NCBI RefSeq assembly: GCF_002775205.1
Contig: NC_036453.1
Coordinates: 12,914,594-12,978,593 of the forward strand
Direction of reading: 5' to 3'
DNA from: Xiphophorus maculatus
Taxonomy: Eukaryota > Chordata > Actinopteri > Cyprinodontiformes > Poeciliidae
Length of the DNA stretch: 64,000 nucleotides
Positions within the stretch are counted from its first letter, which is position 1, and each line of letters begins with the position of its first letter. Below, one piece after another: positions 23,401 to 32,720 of the stretch. Under the pieces are notes generated by a model. That model was not told where the DNA came from, did no database searches, and saw only the letters and a list, made by a program, of their open reading frames with translations. The position numbers and the translations under genes are program-made.

Positions 23401-26400
23401 CACATTTCAATTTCACAGTTAAATTTAGGAGTTTTCTACAGATTTTAGCATGATTCTGAAACAAGCACACAGATTTTAAATATAATGGGGACTGATCTGC
23501 TGCTCTGCTGTAACCAAAGCTTCATAAAGTAGACAGAGGTCAAGATGTAGGCCACTCTTAGCATAACATAATTTAGGATAGCATAGCACAGTTGTATTAG
23601 CATTTCCTCCCTCTTTGCCCAGAGCGGTGACCCAGGAGAGGTTGCGTCTTTAACCAGCTCTATGACCTCTGGGAAGTCAGCGATGAAGGGACAGAGCAGC
23701 AGGATGAAGGCGGGTGGTGCCGGAGCAGGACCTCTGGTTACATCACCAGGCTGTGAATGGGAGCTTCAGCTGGGACCGGCTCTGCTGCTGGCGGCGCTCC
23801 AGCTTGGCAGCACCGACACTAAGCTCCTTTAAAATCTGAAAACATTTCATTTAATCCCCCCTCCCCGCTCTGGAGCTGTAATAGCTCCGTTTACACAACA
23901 CTTTGTTGAATAATGATTTCCTCTGATGGATGTGCATAACAAACGCACATTGATGAGGGGAACTGGCTTTACTGGTACAGCTTAAAATTAAAGCTCACAT
24001 TTAGATAAGAGCTTTTTTTTCTCACTTTCCTTTCAAAATATTTCTTTCAGAAAACATTGTACAAGTGGTTTTATTTCAAACATCCCTTCTGTGTCTTGTA
24101 CAATGGAATATCAGCTACATTTTTTTTACAGGTACAGTCGTAATATTAGCAGAATAAAGGTAAATGTACTAGAAAAACATCTTAATATTCTGAGAAAAAG
24201 TTATTTTAATAAGAAAAAGCTTGTAGAATTTTATATTACATTTTGTGTTGGAGTATAATTTTACGAACTCGTTCCCCCAACGACACACCTCGTTCCGCCA
24301 ACGACCTCGTTCCCCCAACGATACGAACTCGTTCCCCCAACGACACACCTCGTTCCGCCAACGACCTCGTTCCCCCAACGATACGAACTCGTTCCCCCAA
24401 CGACACACCTCGTTCCGCCAACGACCTCGTTCCCCCAACGATACGAACTCGTTCCCCCAACGACACACCTCGTTCCGCCAACGACCTCGTTCCCCCAACG
24501 ATACGAACTCGTTCCCCCAACGACACACCTCGTTCCGCCAACGAACTCGTTCCCCCAAACGACACGACCTCGTTCCCCCAACGATACGAACTCGTTCCCC
24601 CAACGACACACCTCGTTCCGCCAACGATACGACCTCGTTCCCCCAACGACACGACCTTGTTCTGCCCACTTTACTGCCTCATTCTGCTAACATTACGACC
24701 TCATTCTTGTAATGAAAAAAGAAAGAAAAAAAAATCTTGCCTGACCCAATTTCAAAGTCCAAATAAACTGAAGCTTTAAAACAAGATGGCCACCCCAGGC
24801 GTGATGATGTCGCTAAATTACGGAAACATGAGGAGAAAAAAATGCGAAGACTAAATGTTCAATAGCCAGAAACTTAATTAATTGATAAATCCATTTATAG
24901 TCCAGCCCTGTTTACTGGTTTAACTGGAGAAGAGTCTGATGCTTCGTTCACATAGCAGGTCTTTATGTTCTTAATTTTTTTTTTTTTTTCCTAAAATTTG
25001 TTTTGTCTTCATTGGTCGTTCATGATACTAATTAAATTCAACCGCAGTCAGGCTGGACAGCTTACAACCTAAAAAGCGACCTGAATGTGTGAAGCAGGGG
25101 TGGGCACTCCTGGTCCTCGAGGGCCGGTGTCCTGCAACTTTTAGATGCATCTCTACTTCAACACACCTGAGTCAAATAATGAGGTCGTTAACAGGACTCT
25201 GGAGAACTTGACTGCACTTAGGAGGAGATTCAGCTGTTGGATTCAGGTGTGTTGGACCAGGGAGACATCTAAGAGTTGCAGGACACCGGCCCTCGAGGAC
25301 CAGGAGTGCCCACCCCTGGTGGAGGAATTTAGATGTCACACAGCAGTGGAAGTCAGAGTGTGGGCTTTACTATTGCTTAAAGTGGTTTTTGGCTTTTCTG
25401 AAAAAGAGTTAAAGAGCTCAAGTGGAGCTGGAAACACATTTGTTCTGAAGTAACAAACTTTCACACTGGCACTGGTCTGTGCCTTCCCAGAGGCACCAAA
25501 CTCCAAACATCCATTTCTGTTTCCATTTCATGAAGGAAGTTGCACTCAGCGTCTTCTTCAGAGGTTTTTGTGTCGCTTCCTTCAGTGGTTCTTGGTGCAG
25601 CGCCCCCACAGGTGAGGAGGTTGCTCAAAAGGTTTGATTGGTTTGACTCAGAGCAAAGAGAAAGAGAACCACAGTAGCTGGAGATGGAGCAGTTGATAAA
25701 GTTTTGGTCCCAAATATACCAAGTCTATCGGTCTATCAGGAGGGAAAACTTCCTAAAAGTTCACAAAGTTTGTAACAAATGTGAAAGAGTAAGTTGTTTT
25801 CCATGAAGACGGGTTTTCAGCTCAGTTTTGCACATTTTAAAGAAGAAAACCCTAAAAGTTGCTGGTTGTTGGTTGAAACCACAGACTGGAGGAAGGGAAG
25901 ACGGCCAAACATTTCCCCCTCCAGTCCTGCTGTAGCTCTGACTGTGTGGCTGCACGCCGTGTCACAAGACCCAGATTTCACACAGTCTGCCGTTCATTCA
26001 TCGTGTCCGCCAGTAACCCCCCCGCTGACGAAACTCTGAGGTCGGTGGGGTGAGCACAGCGAGGAGGGAAAAGGAGAAATGCCCGGCTTTATGCTCCTGC
26101 TGCATTAGGCCGGGCTACCTCAGTGTTTCCTTCCTACAGGCTGCTGCTGCTCGGCCCACCAGAGCCCGGCACTCGGTACCGGAGCCGGTTCTGATCCTCC
26201 AGGACTGGAACAGGAAGTCTCTCTCTACATTAGAACCACATTGTCTGATAAATGGATGCTGCCACATCACTGAGTGCCTGAGCAGCGGTTAATCAGTTAG
26301 AAAACAGGAAATGATGTTGATGATCTTGTTTATGTTGAAGCACTTTTTGATCGATGGAAGGAGAGTAAATGAGATCGACTCTAAACAGTTCATCGATTCA

Positions 26401-29400
26401 GTCAATTGTGATCTGAACCAGTTTGTTTTATGACAAGTTCTTCAAAGGAAAAAAAAAAAGATTGATGTTATTCACGAAACCACAAACTTCCTCCAGAAAT
26501 ACCAGAGTGAAGATGATCTGCTGAGTCAGCATTTGCAAGTAAAGGATGTTTCAAAAATGAGAATTTGAAGGGGAAAATGCATTTCGAAAATAAAAGTTTG
26601 AAAAACTCCTCAATCAAAAATGTTTTGAGGATAATTCAGAATGTGTTGGCAATCATGAGATTTATGCAGTTAGCTTTTTTTGAAATGTTTTTTCCCCCTT
26701 TTAAATAATTTTCAGTTTTTATTTTGTCAAATTTTAATTTGCCAAATTATTTTTTCTGATTTTATTTTTTCAAATTCTTGATCATTTTTTCATCTTTTTT
26801 TTTAAGGAATTTTCTTTCAGGTTGTATTTTCTTAAGATTTTATTCTGTTTCAGAAATTATTTTTCAGATATCTTTTCAGATTTTATTTTCTTCAATACAT
26901 TTTTTCAGATTTAATTTTTTTGAAACTTTGTTTTAGTTTTTTTTTTTTTTTTAAGAAGTTATATTTTTCCCCTAGTTTCCCTCCTCCACTGCTTTGTGTT
27001 GGTGTCACGTTGAAGCCATTAAGACACTTTTAACAGAAGGTGATACCGTGGCTGTCGGGACGGTAACCGGAGCCGGCCGCCGTGCCTCCCGCCCGGCTGT
27101 AGTAGTCAGGTTGCATAATGCTGGTAATGTGACTCTGGTTGGAGTTTCTTCTGCATCGCTCAGGCAAACTCATCACTTTGTGTTTACACGCCAAACGAAA
27201 CGGAGCCAAACATATCACATAAACTTATTAACTCCATAAAAGAGCTGGAACAGGACTTCAGCCGCATTTTGTTGCTCTTCTTCTCTTGCGTTTTCCGCCA
27301 ACTTCCTGTGGAGGTTTCATAGAAATATTTCATACCGCATGTCTAGCGCCACTTACAGGGCTGGAGGATTCATTTTCAAAAACATTTTTAAATGGCATTT
27401 TGGGCAATAAATTGATTAATCGCATGATAAATTAAAACAAGCTCAAATGATTTCATCTGCATGATTGTTTTTCTATTTTCTCTGTACTAAGAACTGGATG
27501 ATAAAAGGCTTTAAAATTAAACTTTGGTCTTTAGTATCTTCTGTTTTTGAAGGATAATCTTGTTTACAGAGACTTCAGAATTCATTTTATTTGTTGTTTC
27601 TGTTGTTTTGGATGTTTAAGTGTTAAATCTACATTAGAATTTAAGGTTTATTAATCGTTAATGTGTTCTTGCATTATTAAGCCATTATCATAACAATACT
27701 GAAAAATGGTCTCAAAACAATAATCTATTTATTGCAATAACTTCAGGGACGCTTTATCGTCCAGGAAGGATTTTATCATGTCGGTCCTAATTATGATAAC
27801 AATAAAAGTGGTGATAAGTTTCATCCATTACGTCTTCTTCAGATAACTATGACTGTGACTGCAGGTCACAGGTATTAAAGCTTCACAAACACAAATCCTG
27901 CTCTTAGAAATCATTCCCATTTATAAAACGTTTCTTTTGGAAGCTTGTTAAATAAAATAAACAAAGTGATTTGTATCCCTAACCTGCACACAGTAACCGT
28001 ATTTAATTTTCAAACTTATTGATATAGATACACTCCATGAACGTTGGAGAAAATAAAAAACTACAAAACTTGAAAGATTTTAAACATTATTAATTGGAAT
28101 TTATCGTGACAGTAACAAATCAAAAGTCTTATAATAAAGTCTATTATAATAAATGGTAAGTCATGAGTAAATGCTCACCACTAATGCATATTTTTAAATT
28201 AACCTACTTATTGTTTTTATTTATCTTTAAATTTTGACCTTTCTGTACAGTGTTTTGCTCTGTACTCTGCTTTTACGTGTCTTATTTTCTTATCTTTCTG
28301 CGAGTCTATTTGCTTTGACTGTGTGACGCTTTGCTGCTGAATATTTCTATTGTACTTCATGTTGAAGGACCAGTAAATTCTTCACATTTTTTTCCACATC
28401 AGACCTGCTGTGCTGCTTGAAAAGTGCTGCTTGTATTTTCTCAGGTTATTTTTTGCCTTATATCAGCATTGTTGACAATCTGAAGCTAAACTACATTGAG
28501 GAAACATCAGAAATGATTCCTGGATTCCTCCTCTAAGACGTTGTTTCTGTGGCGGATGAACAGGGCGTCTTCCCCTGGGGCGTGAACGCTGCTCTGGCCA
28601 AGCTCTCCGCTGGCTGAGCATTAGGAAATGAGCTGAAGCGTTGCTCACTAACAGGGTTCAGGATTAACCGGACTGACAGCAGAAATGATCGTCCCGCTGA
28701 CCCGGCTCACTACAAACAGCAACCATCACCGAGGAGGGAACCGTTTACGTTTAGGGAACTCCTTAAGACGAATTTAACGCCCCAGAAATAAACAACTAAC
28801 CTGTCACAATAAGCAATAAATCAATTAATCAGAGGAGAAAAAGAAAAACTATCGATCTGATCATAGGACAGTTTAGGAGGTTTTAAACATTAATTGGAAT
28901 TTATGACAACCATAAATCAAAATTCTTCTAAGAAATTTATTGTGATAAACGATACGATCCTAATGTAGTTGTTCGTTTGCACCAGAGCAGAACAACAAAT
29001 CAATAACAATATCTATCGCCATAGACGAGTGATCAATGTCAATAGAAATTCATCTGATAAAATAGTCTGGAATATTCACTGAACTCCGATCCAAAACTGC
29101 ACGGCATTCTGGGAGATGAAGAAAGAGGAAAGCCATTAGCCACTCAGTGGAATCACTCACTCAACGTCGGCAGACCACAAATCTCCAATCTCCCAAATTT
29201 AAGGAAATCGGTTCAGATATATCGGCCGACCAATTTATTGGTGCATCCTGATCACATGACCAAACAAACACAACATGACCAACCTCGTCCCTTCTCTGTC
29301 AGCATCAAGATGGCTACAAACATCGGTCGTTAATGTCAGCCCAGTTTTACTCCCCATTGGTCGATCTGTCTGCCATCGTCCTGCATTACTTTATATTTTC

Positions 29401-30639
29401 TGAGCTTCTTGTAATCGACTGAATCAGGCTATGCATGACCTAAAAGGAGGAATTATGAAGACTAAAGTTAATATTTACACTGAACACATTGGAACTGCTG
29501 ATGGAAACATTTCCAGCGTGGCCGTTGTTTTGGTTGGTGAGGATTATTGTTAGACAGTGAAAACTCAGCAGCAGTTAGAAAATCCTGCTGGTTTCCAGTC
29601 TGGAGGTGAACAGTGGCCCAGTTGGGTATGAAGTCATACTTCCTGTTGGTGACATCATTGGGGAGCGAGGTCTAACCTCTGACCTGACAAAACTGTGTGA
29701 GAGAGGGAGGACACAGGAAAGGAAAGGATGAAGGCAGCAAGGAAGGAAACGGTTTAATAAACAAGGAAAGAAGGTAGGAAACAAAGAATACAAAGAGGTA
29801 GATACAAGGAAGGAAAGTAGGAAGAAACAAGGATTTAAAAAAGGAAAGATGACAGAAAAAGGGACTTAAATAAAGGTAGGTGACTAAGAATGAAAGGATA
29901 CAAGGAATAATGGTGGAAAATAAGGATTTATAAAACAAGAAAACAAATCGGAGCAAGGAAGGAAACAAGTAAGGGAAAAAAGGCAGAAAAAAGGAAGTAA
30001 AGGAAAAGGAGGAAGGAAGGAAAAAAGACCAGATGGAAGGAAGGATAACCGAGAAATGGAAGGAAGAAAACTGAGTATAAAACGGGATAAATGAGTTTAC
30101 AGATATATTTCCCAGCCCAATTTATTATTCCTTAAAATGCTGGAGTGTAATCCCAGTCTGTAGGAGAGTAATCCCAGTCTACATGTGACCTAATCCCATC
30201 AACATTCCCATGTAAACCCAGAACCGAGACGTTTCTCACACTTTGCTTTTTTCCCTGCAGGGACCCATAGTTTGGATGCGCGGTGACATTTATGTAATAA
30301 TGCGTCCAGTGAGTAAAAAGCCAACTAAACCGCGGCAGGAGCAGGAATACCCCGCGGCAAGATGAAATATTCCCGATTCAGGAACATTTCCTCTGCCGGG
30401 GGAAGAAAGTGCAGCAGCGCAGCCAGCTAACTGGATGAGAGCGACCGTTACTAGCTTAAACCCCGATAATCAGCCAAGACGTTCCGAAAACAGCCGAACC
30501 GAACCGAGTCACATTACCTCTCGCTGACCAGAACCACGTCGGCATCGGTCCAGTGTTTGAACACAGCGGGCAGAATCTTCCTGAAGACGAAGAAAAGACC
30601 GGGGAAAACTACAGCCCCGCATGCTAAAACTTGCCACAT
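5259..30639 (-). CDS. tlcd3b: tlcd3b-like TLC domain protein (ceramide-synthase-like), complete 5-exon gene
   Basis: The joined exons encode 267 residues (human TLCD3B is about 274). TLCD3B/FAM57B is a multi-pass ER membrane protein of the TRAM-LAG1-CLN8 family, reported to affect ceramide synthesis and to be needed in photoreceptors. Visible hallmarks are an N-terminal hydrophobic [25 protein letters not shown] (41-55), YDIFAMYL (88-95), the paired TLC histidines H130-H131 in [41 protein letters not shown] and [11 protein letters not shown] after the third segment, NLG before APQLYWF and a terminal RSRRPPP favour TLCD3B; FPFMYW and [10 protein letters not shown] are also seen in TLCD3A, so the A paralogue is the alternative. 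Exons (minus): 30518-30639, 22943-23029, 17798-18017, 7781-7876, 5259-5537. All junctions are GT-AG and keep frame. Introns hold many transposons. Confidence 0.8.
6283..6557 (+). repeat. Purine-rich low-complexity tract
   Basis: Almost every base is A or G in GAAA, AAGAAA and AAATCAA patterns. The long open plus-strand frame is K/R/N/E-rich only because of this composition and is not a gene. Confidence 0.85.
6968..7015. mobile_element. Tc1 (Sleeping-Beauty-type) terminal repeat fragment
   Basis: It contains AGAAGTTTACATACACCTTT, resembling the AAGTTTACATACAC core of salmonid-type Tc1 inverted repeats. No partner repeat or transposase was found nearby. Confidence 0.45.
7781..7876 (-). CDS. 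tlcd3b: tlcd3b exon 4 (residues 144-175)
   Basis: It is 96 nt and phase 0 at both ends, after TTTGTCTCAG and before GTGAGA. It encodes [16 protein letters not shown] and then [16 protein letters not shown], a block highly conserved in TLCD3 proteins. Confidence 0.88.
10342..10360 (+). repeat. (AAT)n microsatellite
   Basis: About six AAT units in a row, an ordinary simple repeat. Confidence 0.8.
10960..11240 (+). mobile_element. Tc1/mariner-like remnant (inverted relative to the 1490-2260 copy)
   Basis: CCAGAGAACCTCAGTAGAAC and the following 'aggatccacacac' match the reverse complement of the 2000-2050 region. The flanking GGTCAAAGGTCATGA block matches, inverted, the GTGACCTCTGACCTTAACTG block near 1865. 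It has no open frame. Confidence 0.5.
11379..12909 (-). mobile_element. Tc1/mariner-family DNA transposon, near full length, decayed
   Basis: The ends are inverted repeats: CACTGTGCTCCAAATTATTA at 11379 and the complement of CACTGTGTTCCAAATTATTA ending at 12909, each flanked by TA as expected for Tc1/mariner. The length is 1,531 bp. Transposase remnants read on the minus strand. Confidence 0.85.
11800..12700 (-). pseudogene. Decayed Tc1/mariner transposase
   Basis: Minus-strand fragments include [20 protein letters not shown] and LDGPDG, then [19 protein letters not shown] (the catalytic-core region), and further on [15 protein letters not shown] just before a degraded P-DLNPIENL region. Stops and indels separate the pieces, so no active enzyme is encoded. 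It lies inside the inverted repeats at 11379 and 12909. Confidence 0.75.
13040..13325 (+). mobile_element. Tc1-like 3' remnant
   Basis: It contains AGAGTGGCCTGGTTAAAGTG followed by CAGACTTAAATCC, a pattern known from the downstream part of Tc1-like transposases, and ends with GTGTAAATACTTTTCCACC, typical of such element ends. It is too decayed to place precisely. Confidence 0.45.
14630..14768 (-). repeat. Dispersed repeat, copy 2 of 3 (inverted)
   Basis: It is the reverse complement of 25523-25690: the CTCCAGCTGCTGTGGTTC, GGGGCGCTGCACCAAGAACC and TCTGAAGAAGACACTGAGCG blocks all recur there in inverse order. It could be a SINE or MITE; no ends were defined. Confidence 0.65.
14790..16078. mobile_element. 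Possible DNA-transposon derivative with TIR-like ends
   Basis: Both ends carry AATTAAT-rich sequence with a shared GCGATAAACAATAA (left about 14840 plus, right about 16060 minus) next to CCTGTCAC-like or degenerate ends. Inside, a plus-strand frame at 15479-15600 reads [20 protein letters not shown] and then [10 protein letters not shown], faintly like a MADF/Myb DNA-binding module of Harbinger-type elements. Boundaries and class are uncertain. Confidence 0.35.
17391..17470 (+). repeat. Compound microsatellite A18-(TA)18-(GA)13
   Basis: A-run 17391-17408, TA dinucleotides 17409-17444 and GA dinucleotides 17445-17470 are directly adjoining. Confidence 0.95.
17798..18017 (-). CDS. tlcd3b: tlcd3b exon 3 (TLC core with HH pair, residues 71-143)
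   Basis: The exon is 220 nt, after CTCCTCAG and before GTACGG. It encodes [20 protein letters not shown] (71-90), then the VKGH element (103-106) and H130-H131. The next exon joins in phase 0 after PITL. Confidence 0.88.
19640..19651 (+). repeat. Target-site duplication, LINE 3' side
   Basis: CCACTAAAACAT, identical to the copy at 22879-22890 beyond the LINE 5' end. Confidence 0.88.
19652..22878 (-). mobile_element. Full-length RTE-type (Expander-like) non-LTR retrotransposon
   Basis: It is bounded by a perfect 12-bp target-site duplication CCACTAAAACAT (19640-19651 and 22879-22890). On the minus strand it starts 17 bases before an ATG, carries one long open frame, and ends in a short GATG repeat tail (19652-19671). 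Size 3.2 kb. RTE-clade elements are short, often have one frame and end in microsatellite tails; the exact family name is my inference. It lies in the same orientation as tlcd3b. Confidence 0.88.
19682..22861 (-). CDS. LINE polyprotein: APE endonuclease plus reverse transcriptase, 1059 aa, uninterrupted
   Basis: The 1,059-residue frame has an R/G/P-rich basic leader (1-90) and an apurinic-type endonuclease domain (about 94-335: GTWNVTSL 97-104, GDFNAHVG 231-238, MIDFVIV 299-305, STDHYLVV 325-332). An RT domain follows (about 565-870: [14 protein letters not shown] 621-634, [14 protein letters not shown] 699-712, [13 protein letters not shown] 757-769, catalytic FADD 798-801). The C-terminal region runs through [17 protein letters not shown] and [20 protein letters not shown]. 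The product nicks target DNA and reverse-transcribes its own RNA. The usual endonuclease Glu box reads GLTSTHG here, so that catalytic acid is not where expected. There is no stop or frameshift, suggesting a young copy; activity is not shown. Confidence 0.9.
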   Translation of the reverse strand: MMDKNFGLGVPSPGRGSPGPHSGARPGGGARWRASGGRAFTHGARPGSARRGNMGPPSHGPTTRGRGQRGRVQCGMGGSRGRGPWRSDPRLQKLALGTWNVTSLVGKEPELVREVERFRLEIVGLTSTHGSGSGTSLLERGWTYFHSGVAQGERRRAGVGILVAPHLGACTLGFTPVNERVASLRLRVGGRVLTVVCAYGPNDSSDYPPFLESLEGVLESAPPGDSLVLLGDFNAHVGNDSETWRGVVWRNGPPDLNSSGVLLLDFCARHGLSITNTMFKHKGVHMCTWHQDTLGRSSMIDFVIVSSDLRPYVLDTRVKRGAELSTDHYLVVSWLRWWGRKPVRPGRPKRVVRVCWERLAESPVRRSFNSHLRQNFEHVPGEVGDMESEWTVFRASIVKAADRSCGRKVVGACRGGNPRTRWWTPSVRDAVRLKKESYRAFLACGTPEAADGYRRAKRHAARAVAEAKTRAWEEFGEAMEKDFRTASRRFWSTIRRLRGGKRCSTNTVYSGDGVLLTSTRDVVGRWAEYFEDLLNPTNMPSTEEAEPGDSGLGSPISGDEVTEVVKKLLGGRAPGVDEIHPEFLKALDVVGLCWLTRLCNVAWTSGAVPLDWQTGVVVPLFKKGDRRVCSNYRGVTLLSLPGKVYSGVLERRVRRIVEPRIQEEQCGFRPGRGTLDQLYTLGRVLEGAWEFAQPVYMCFVDLEKAFDRVPRGALWGVLREYGVPGPLIRAVRSLYDRCQSLVRIAGSKSGSFPVRVGLRQGCPLSPILFITFMDRISRRSQGVEGVRFGGLRISSLLFADDVVLLASSDRDLQLSLERFAAECEAAGMGISASKSEAMVLSRKRVECLLRVRGGVLPQVEEFKYLGILFTNGGRREREIDRRIGAASAVKRALYRSVVVKRELSQKAKLSIYRSIYVPTLIYGHELWVMTERTRSRIQAAEMGFLRRVAGLSLRDRVRSSVIREGLRVEPLLLHIERSQLRWLGHLVRMPPGRLPGEVFRARPTGRRPRGRPRTRWRDYVSRLAWERLGIPPEELEEVAGEREVWASLLKLLPPRPDLG
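22879..22890 (+). repeat. Target-site duplication, LINE 5' side
   Basis: CCACTAAAACAT, identical to 19640-19651. Its outer edge is 52 bp from tlcd3b exon 2. Confidence 0.88.
22943..23029 (-). CDS. tlcd3b: tlcd3b exon 2 (residues 41-69)
   Basis: An acceptor TTTGCAG precedes an 87-nt exon encoding [20 protein letters not shown] and on to IIYD. The donor is GTCAGA. The donor end is 64 bp from the 5' end of a LINE lying in the following intron. Confidence 0.88.
24262..24660 (+). repeat. Minisatellite with 60-bp higher-order unit
   Basis: The sequence repeats exactly every 60 bases from about 24262 to 24540. Each 60-mer is made of three related pieces of about 20 bases: ACGAACTCGTTCCCCCAACG, ACACCTCGTTCCGCCAACG and ACCTCGTTCCCCCAACGAT. 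Beyond 24540 the order changes, and beyond 24650 the units decay into TCATTCTGCTAACATTACGA-like text. Long frames on both strands are by-products of the period being divisible by three. Confidence 0.95.
25095..25318. mobile_element. hAT-like MITE (224 bp)
   Basis: The terminal inverted repeats begin CAGGGGTGGGCACTCCTGGT and end with its reverse complement ACCAGGAGTGCCCACCCCTG. The arms extend about 50 bases on each side with few mismatches. Flanking 8-mers GTGTGAAG and GTGGAGGA are only partly alike. There is no coding sequence; it is a non-autonomous fold-back element. Confidence 0.85.
25523..25690 (+). repeat. Dispersed repeat, copy 3 of 3
   Basis: It shares its whole length, inverted, with 14630-14768, and its right part with 2560-2720. 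Landmarks are CTTCTTCAGAGGTTTTTGTG, GGTTCTTGGTGCAGCGCCCC and GAACCACAGTAGCTGGAGAT. Confidence 0.65.
26670..26960 (+). repeat. T-rich tract with degenerate TTTTCAGATTTTATTTT units
   Basis: T-dominated sequence with the phrase TTCAGATTTTATTTT or close variants recurring at roughly 25-40 base intervals. Confidence 0.7.
29690..30080 (+). repeat. GGAA-rich purine tract
   Basis: About 390 bases dominated by AAGGA, GGAAA and GAAGG. It is a degenerate (GGAA)n microsatellite. Confidence 0.85.
30518..30639 (-). CDS. tlcd3b: tlcd3b exon 1 (start codon, residues 1-40)
   Basis: It opens with ATG at 30639-30637 and encodes [19 protein letters not shown] and then a basic/amphipathic linker ending VLVSE. 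It ends in phase 2 (AG) before a GTAATG donor. FPGLF is shared with human TLCD3A and TLCD3B, which supports this start. Confidence 0.85.
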
Positions 30640-30900
30640 CCTGCCGGTGTTTTCCTCCCAACCTGTCCCGGAGACCTGGCCTTCTCTGCCCCGCTCGGCT
30701 GTCCGCGAATCCCGCTCGGTTACAGCCTGCGGCGGTGAGGCATTTCCACGGGGCAGAGCTTCGGTGCTTTTTCACCGGGAACGGTCTAACATCTCCGCAC
30801 AGACACAGTGAAGAGAAGCGCAGCAGCAGCAGCGGAGTCGATGCTGAGCTCCTTATCTAACGCTTACACTCCACTTCCGCTCAGGAGACCAACACAATAA
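30640..30900 (-). promoter_or_regulatory. tlcd3b: Putative tlcd3b promoter / 5' UTR
   Basis: The segment upstream of the start codon is G+C- and CpG-richer than its surroundings and has no obvious TATA box. On the minus strand it contains GAGCGGAAGTGGAG (near 30870-30885), matching the GGAAGTG core of ETS-factor sites common in TATA-less promoters. The transcription start was not located. Confidence 0.35.
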
Positions 30901-32539
30901 AAGCACGGCCGGAAATGTGTTTATTTTGAAGAGCTGCGCTGTTAACAGGTTAAATGTTTACCTTGACATTCAGTGGATAAATGGATGGATGGACTGATTT
31001 GGAAAAGTGCTTCTTCTGCTTAAAATTACCACTTTGTAAGTATGTTACTTGTATTCATTTTTAATACGAGAATTTGCAACTAAATTTGCATTCATGTCTG
31101 TCTGATTACTTTATTTTTAAATATTAAGTCACACAGTCAGGTCCTTTACTCAGAACTCAGGGGACCTTTTTACCAGTTGCTTGTTTACTCTTACTTCAGT
31201 AATTTATTGACTACTGGTATTTCAATATATTTGTAACAGTTCATAATTAAATAAATAAAAACAAACACCACATGCACACTTCCTGGCTTTTATATATTTT
31301 AAATAACGTTAATGCTGATTTCTGAATATCTCTGCTGTTCCACAGTTTTTACTGTCATTTATTGTAAATAGTCTGTCAAATATGCTCAAATATGCAGATT
31401 TGGTCATTTTTTAAAATTAACCTTCTAAGTTGCATATTCCATCGGATTGGAAGTCATTATTTTATTTGATAAACAGTATTTATGTTGAATTTTTGCCCTT
31501 ACTGTTCAGTATGTTACTTTTATTCTGTTTTTGTACATTTTAATATTCCTATCTTTGTCTGAATTTACATGCTTTGATTGCCTGTCACTTTTGCTGCTGT
31601 TGCATTTGGAACAATAAAGCATATTTCTATTCTATTGTAAACATGTAGTAGTTCTCTTTTTAACCACATGGGGGCAGTGCAGGTTGTCTATATAACCATG
31701 AAGATTTGATTTTTCACTGTAAATCTCAGGAGGACTGATGGGGTTGAATTTGCTGCCACAACAGAAGGGATGTTAATGATTAAAAAAAAATATATGAAGC
31801 GGAAAAAGAGATGTCTGGTATTCTAATTATTATTCCTTTAGGTAAATCCAATCTATCCATCAGGTTAAGATTGTGTTTTTTACAGGTATATCATACCAGT
31901 GTTATTATGGTTGTTGATTTTAACTTGCAGGAGCAGCAAACTAGCAAAGATGCTCTAATTAATTGGCATTTTGAAATGCAGAGTGGTGTTTAAGTGTGGC
32001 ATGTTAAAATTAATGTGACTATTTAAATGCAGCAGCTGCAGACAAACACTGAATTTACAAGAAAATTCCAGTTTTATATCTTTTGTTTCTACATGTGGAG
32101 CAGAAAGTGTAGAATGTGTGTAAAATTGCTCCTGTGGGCCCCCTGGTGGAGTTGGGACCCTAAGCAGCTGCTTAGTTCGCATGCTGCTTGGGCCGGCTCT
32201 GGATGAAATCCATGAGAAAACAATGATGGAGAGAATGTAACCTTTTTAATTGGTTTAATGTGTAGAAACTCCTTCCTGATGTTAAGTGATCCAATATGTT
32301 AACAGCTGCTTTCTGCTCAACATCAAGAGAAACTGGGCAGCTGCTAATGCACTTAATTCAGGTAAACCAGACCCTGTGCGACAGATTTACGGGTGTACCA
32401 GAAACATAGAAATGCAAAGGTTCCGGCTCAGAAATAGCAACCAATGCTTTAAAATTATTAATGCATTAAAACCAAGGAAATTAATTAATCAAATTTAATG
32501 TGTTAAAATCCAGATCCTGCTATTCAAGTCTCATATATC

Positions 32540-32720
32540 AATTAATAAAATTAATTTGTACAGAACATTTCAGCAACAATGTAGTTCAAAGTGCTTCAAA
32601 TCATAAAAACACAAAAATAAAAAGTTATAAAAACAACATGGAGTCGATAATTGAGAAACCGGTAACAAAGAGCATTACATTTTGTCAGGTTCCAGCATCA
32701 AAATCCCAAATAAACATCAG
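32540..32720 (-). mobile_element. LINE 3'-end fragment (ACATTTCAGCAACAA type), copy a
   Basis: GTACAGAACATTTCAGCAAC and AAAGTGCTTCAAATCATAAA match 38795-38860. Read on the minus strand this is a LINE tail ending in a TTTGAT-like microsatellite. It has no coding part. Confidence 0.6.

Larger units (their letters stand above)
23030..30517 (-). other. tlcd3b intron 1 (7.5 kb)
   Basis: It holds a 60-bp minisatellite (24262-24660), a hAT-like MITE (25095-25318), one copy of the dispersed repeat (25523-25690), a T-rich tract (26670-26960), a GGAA-rich purine tract (29690-30080) and scattered AATTAAT-rich repeat relics (27400, 27700 and 28795). A minus-strand open stretch near 23550-23780 was considered and not called. 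Confidence 0.6.

Noticed and set aside
24262-24660. Possible CRISPR-like array
   Set aside because: There are no unique spacers; the units are contiguous variants of one 20-mer, and the host is a vertebrate.
24169-24779. Long open frames on both strands rich in RSPNDTP or [12 protein letters not shown] repeats
   Set aside because: They arise because the 60-bp minisatellite period is divisible by three. No start context, domain or splice structure supports a protein.
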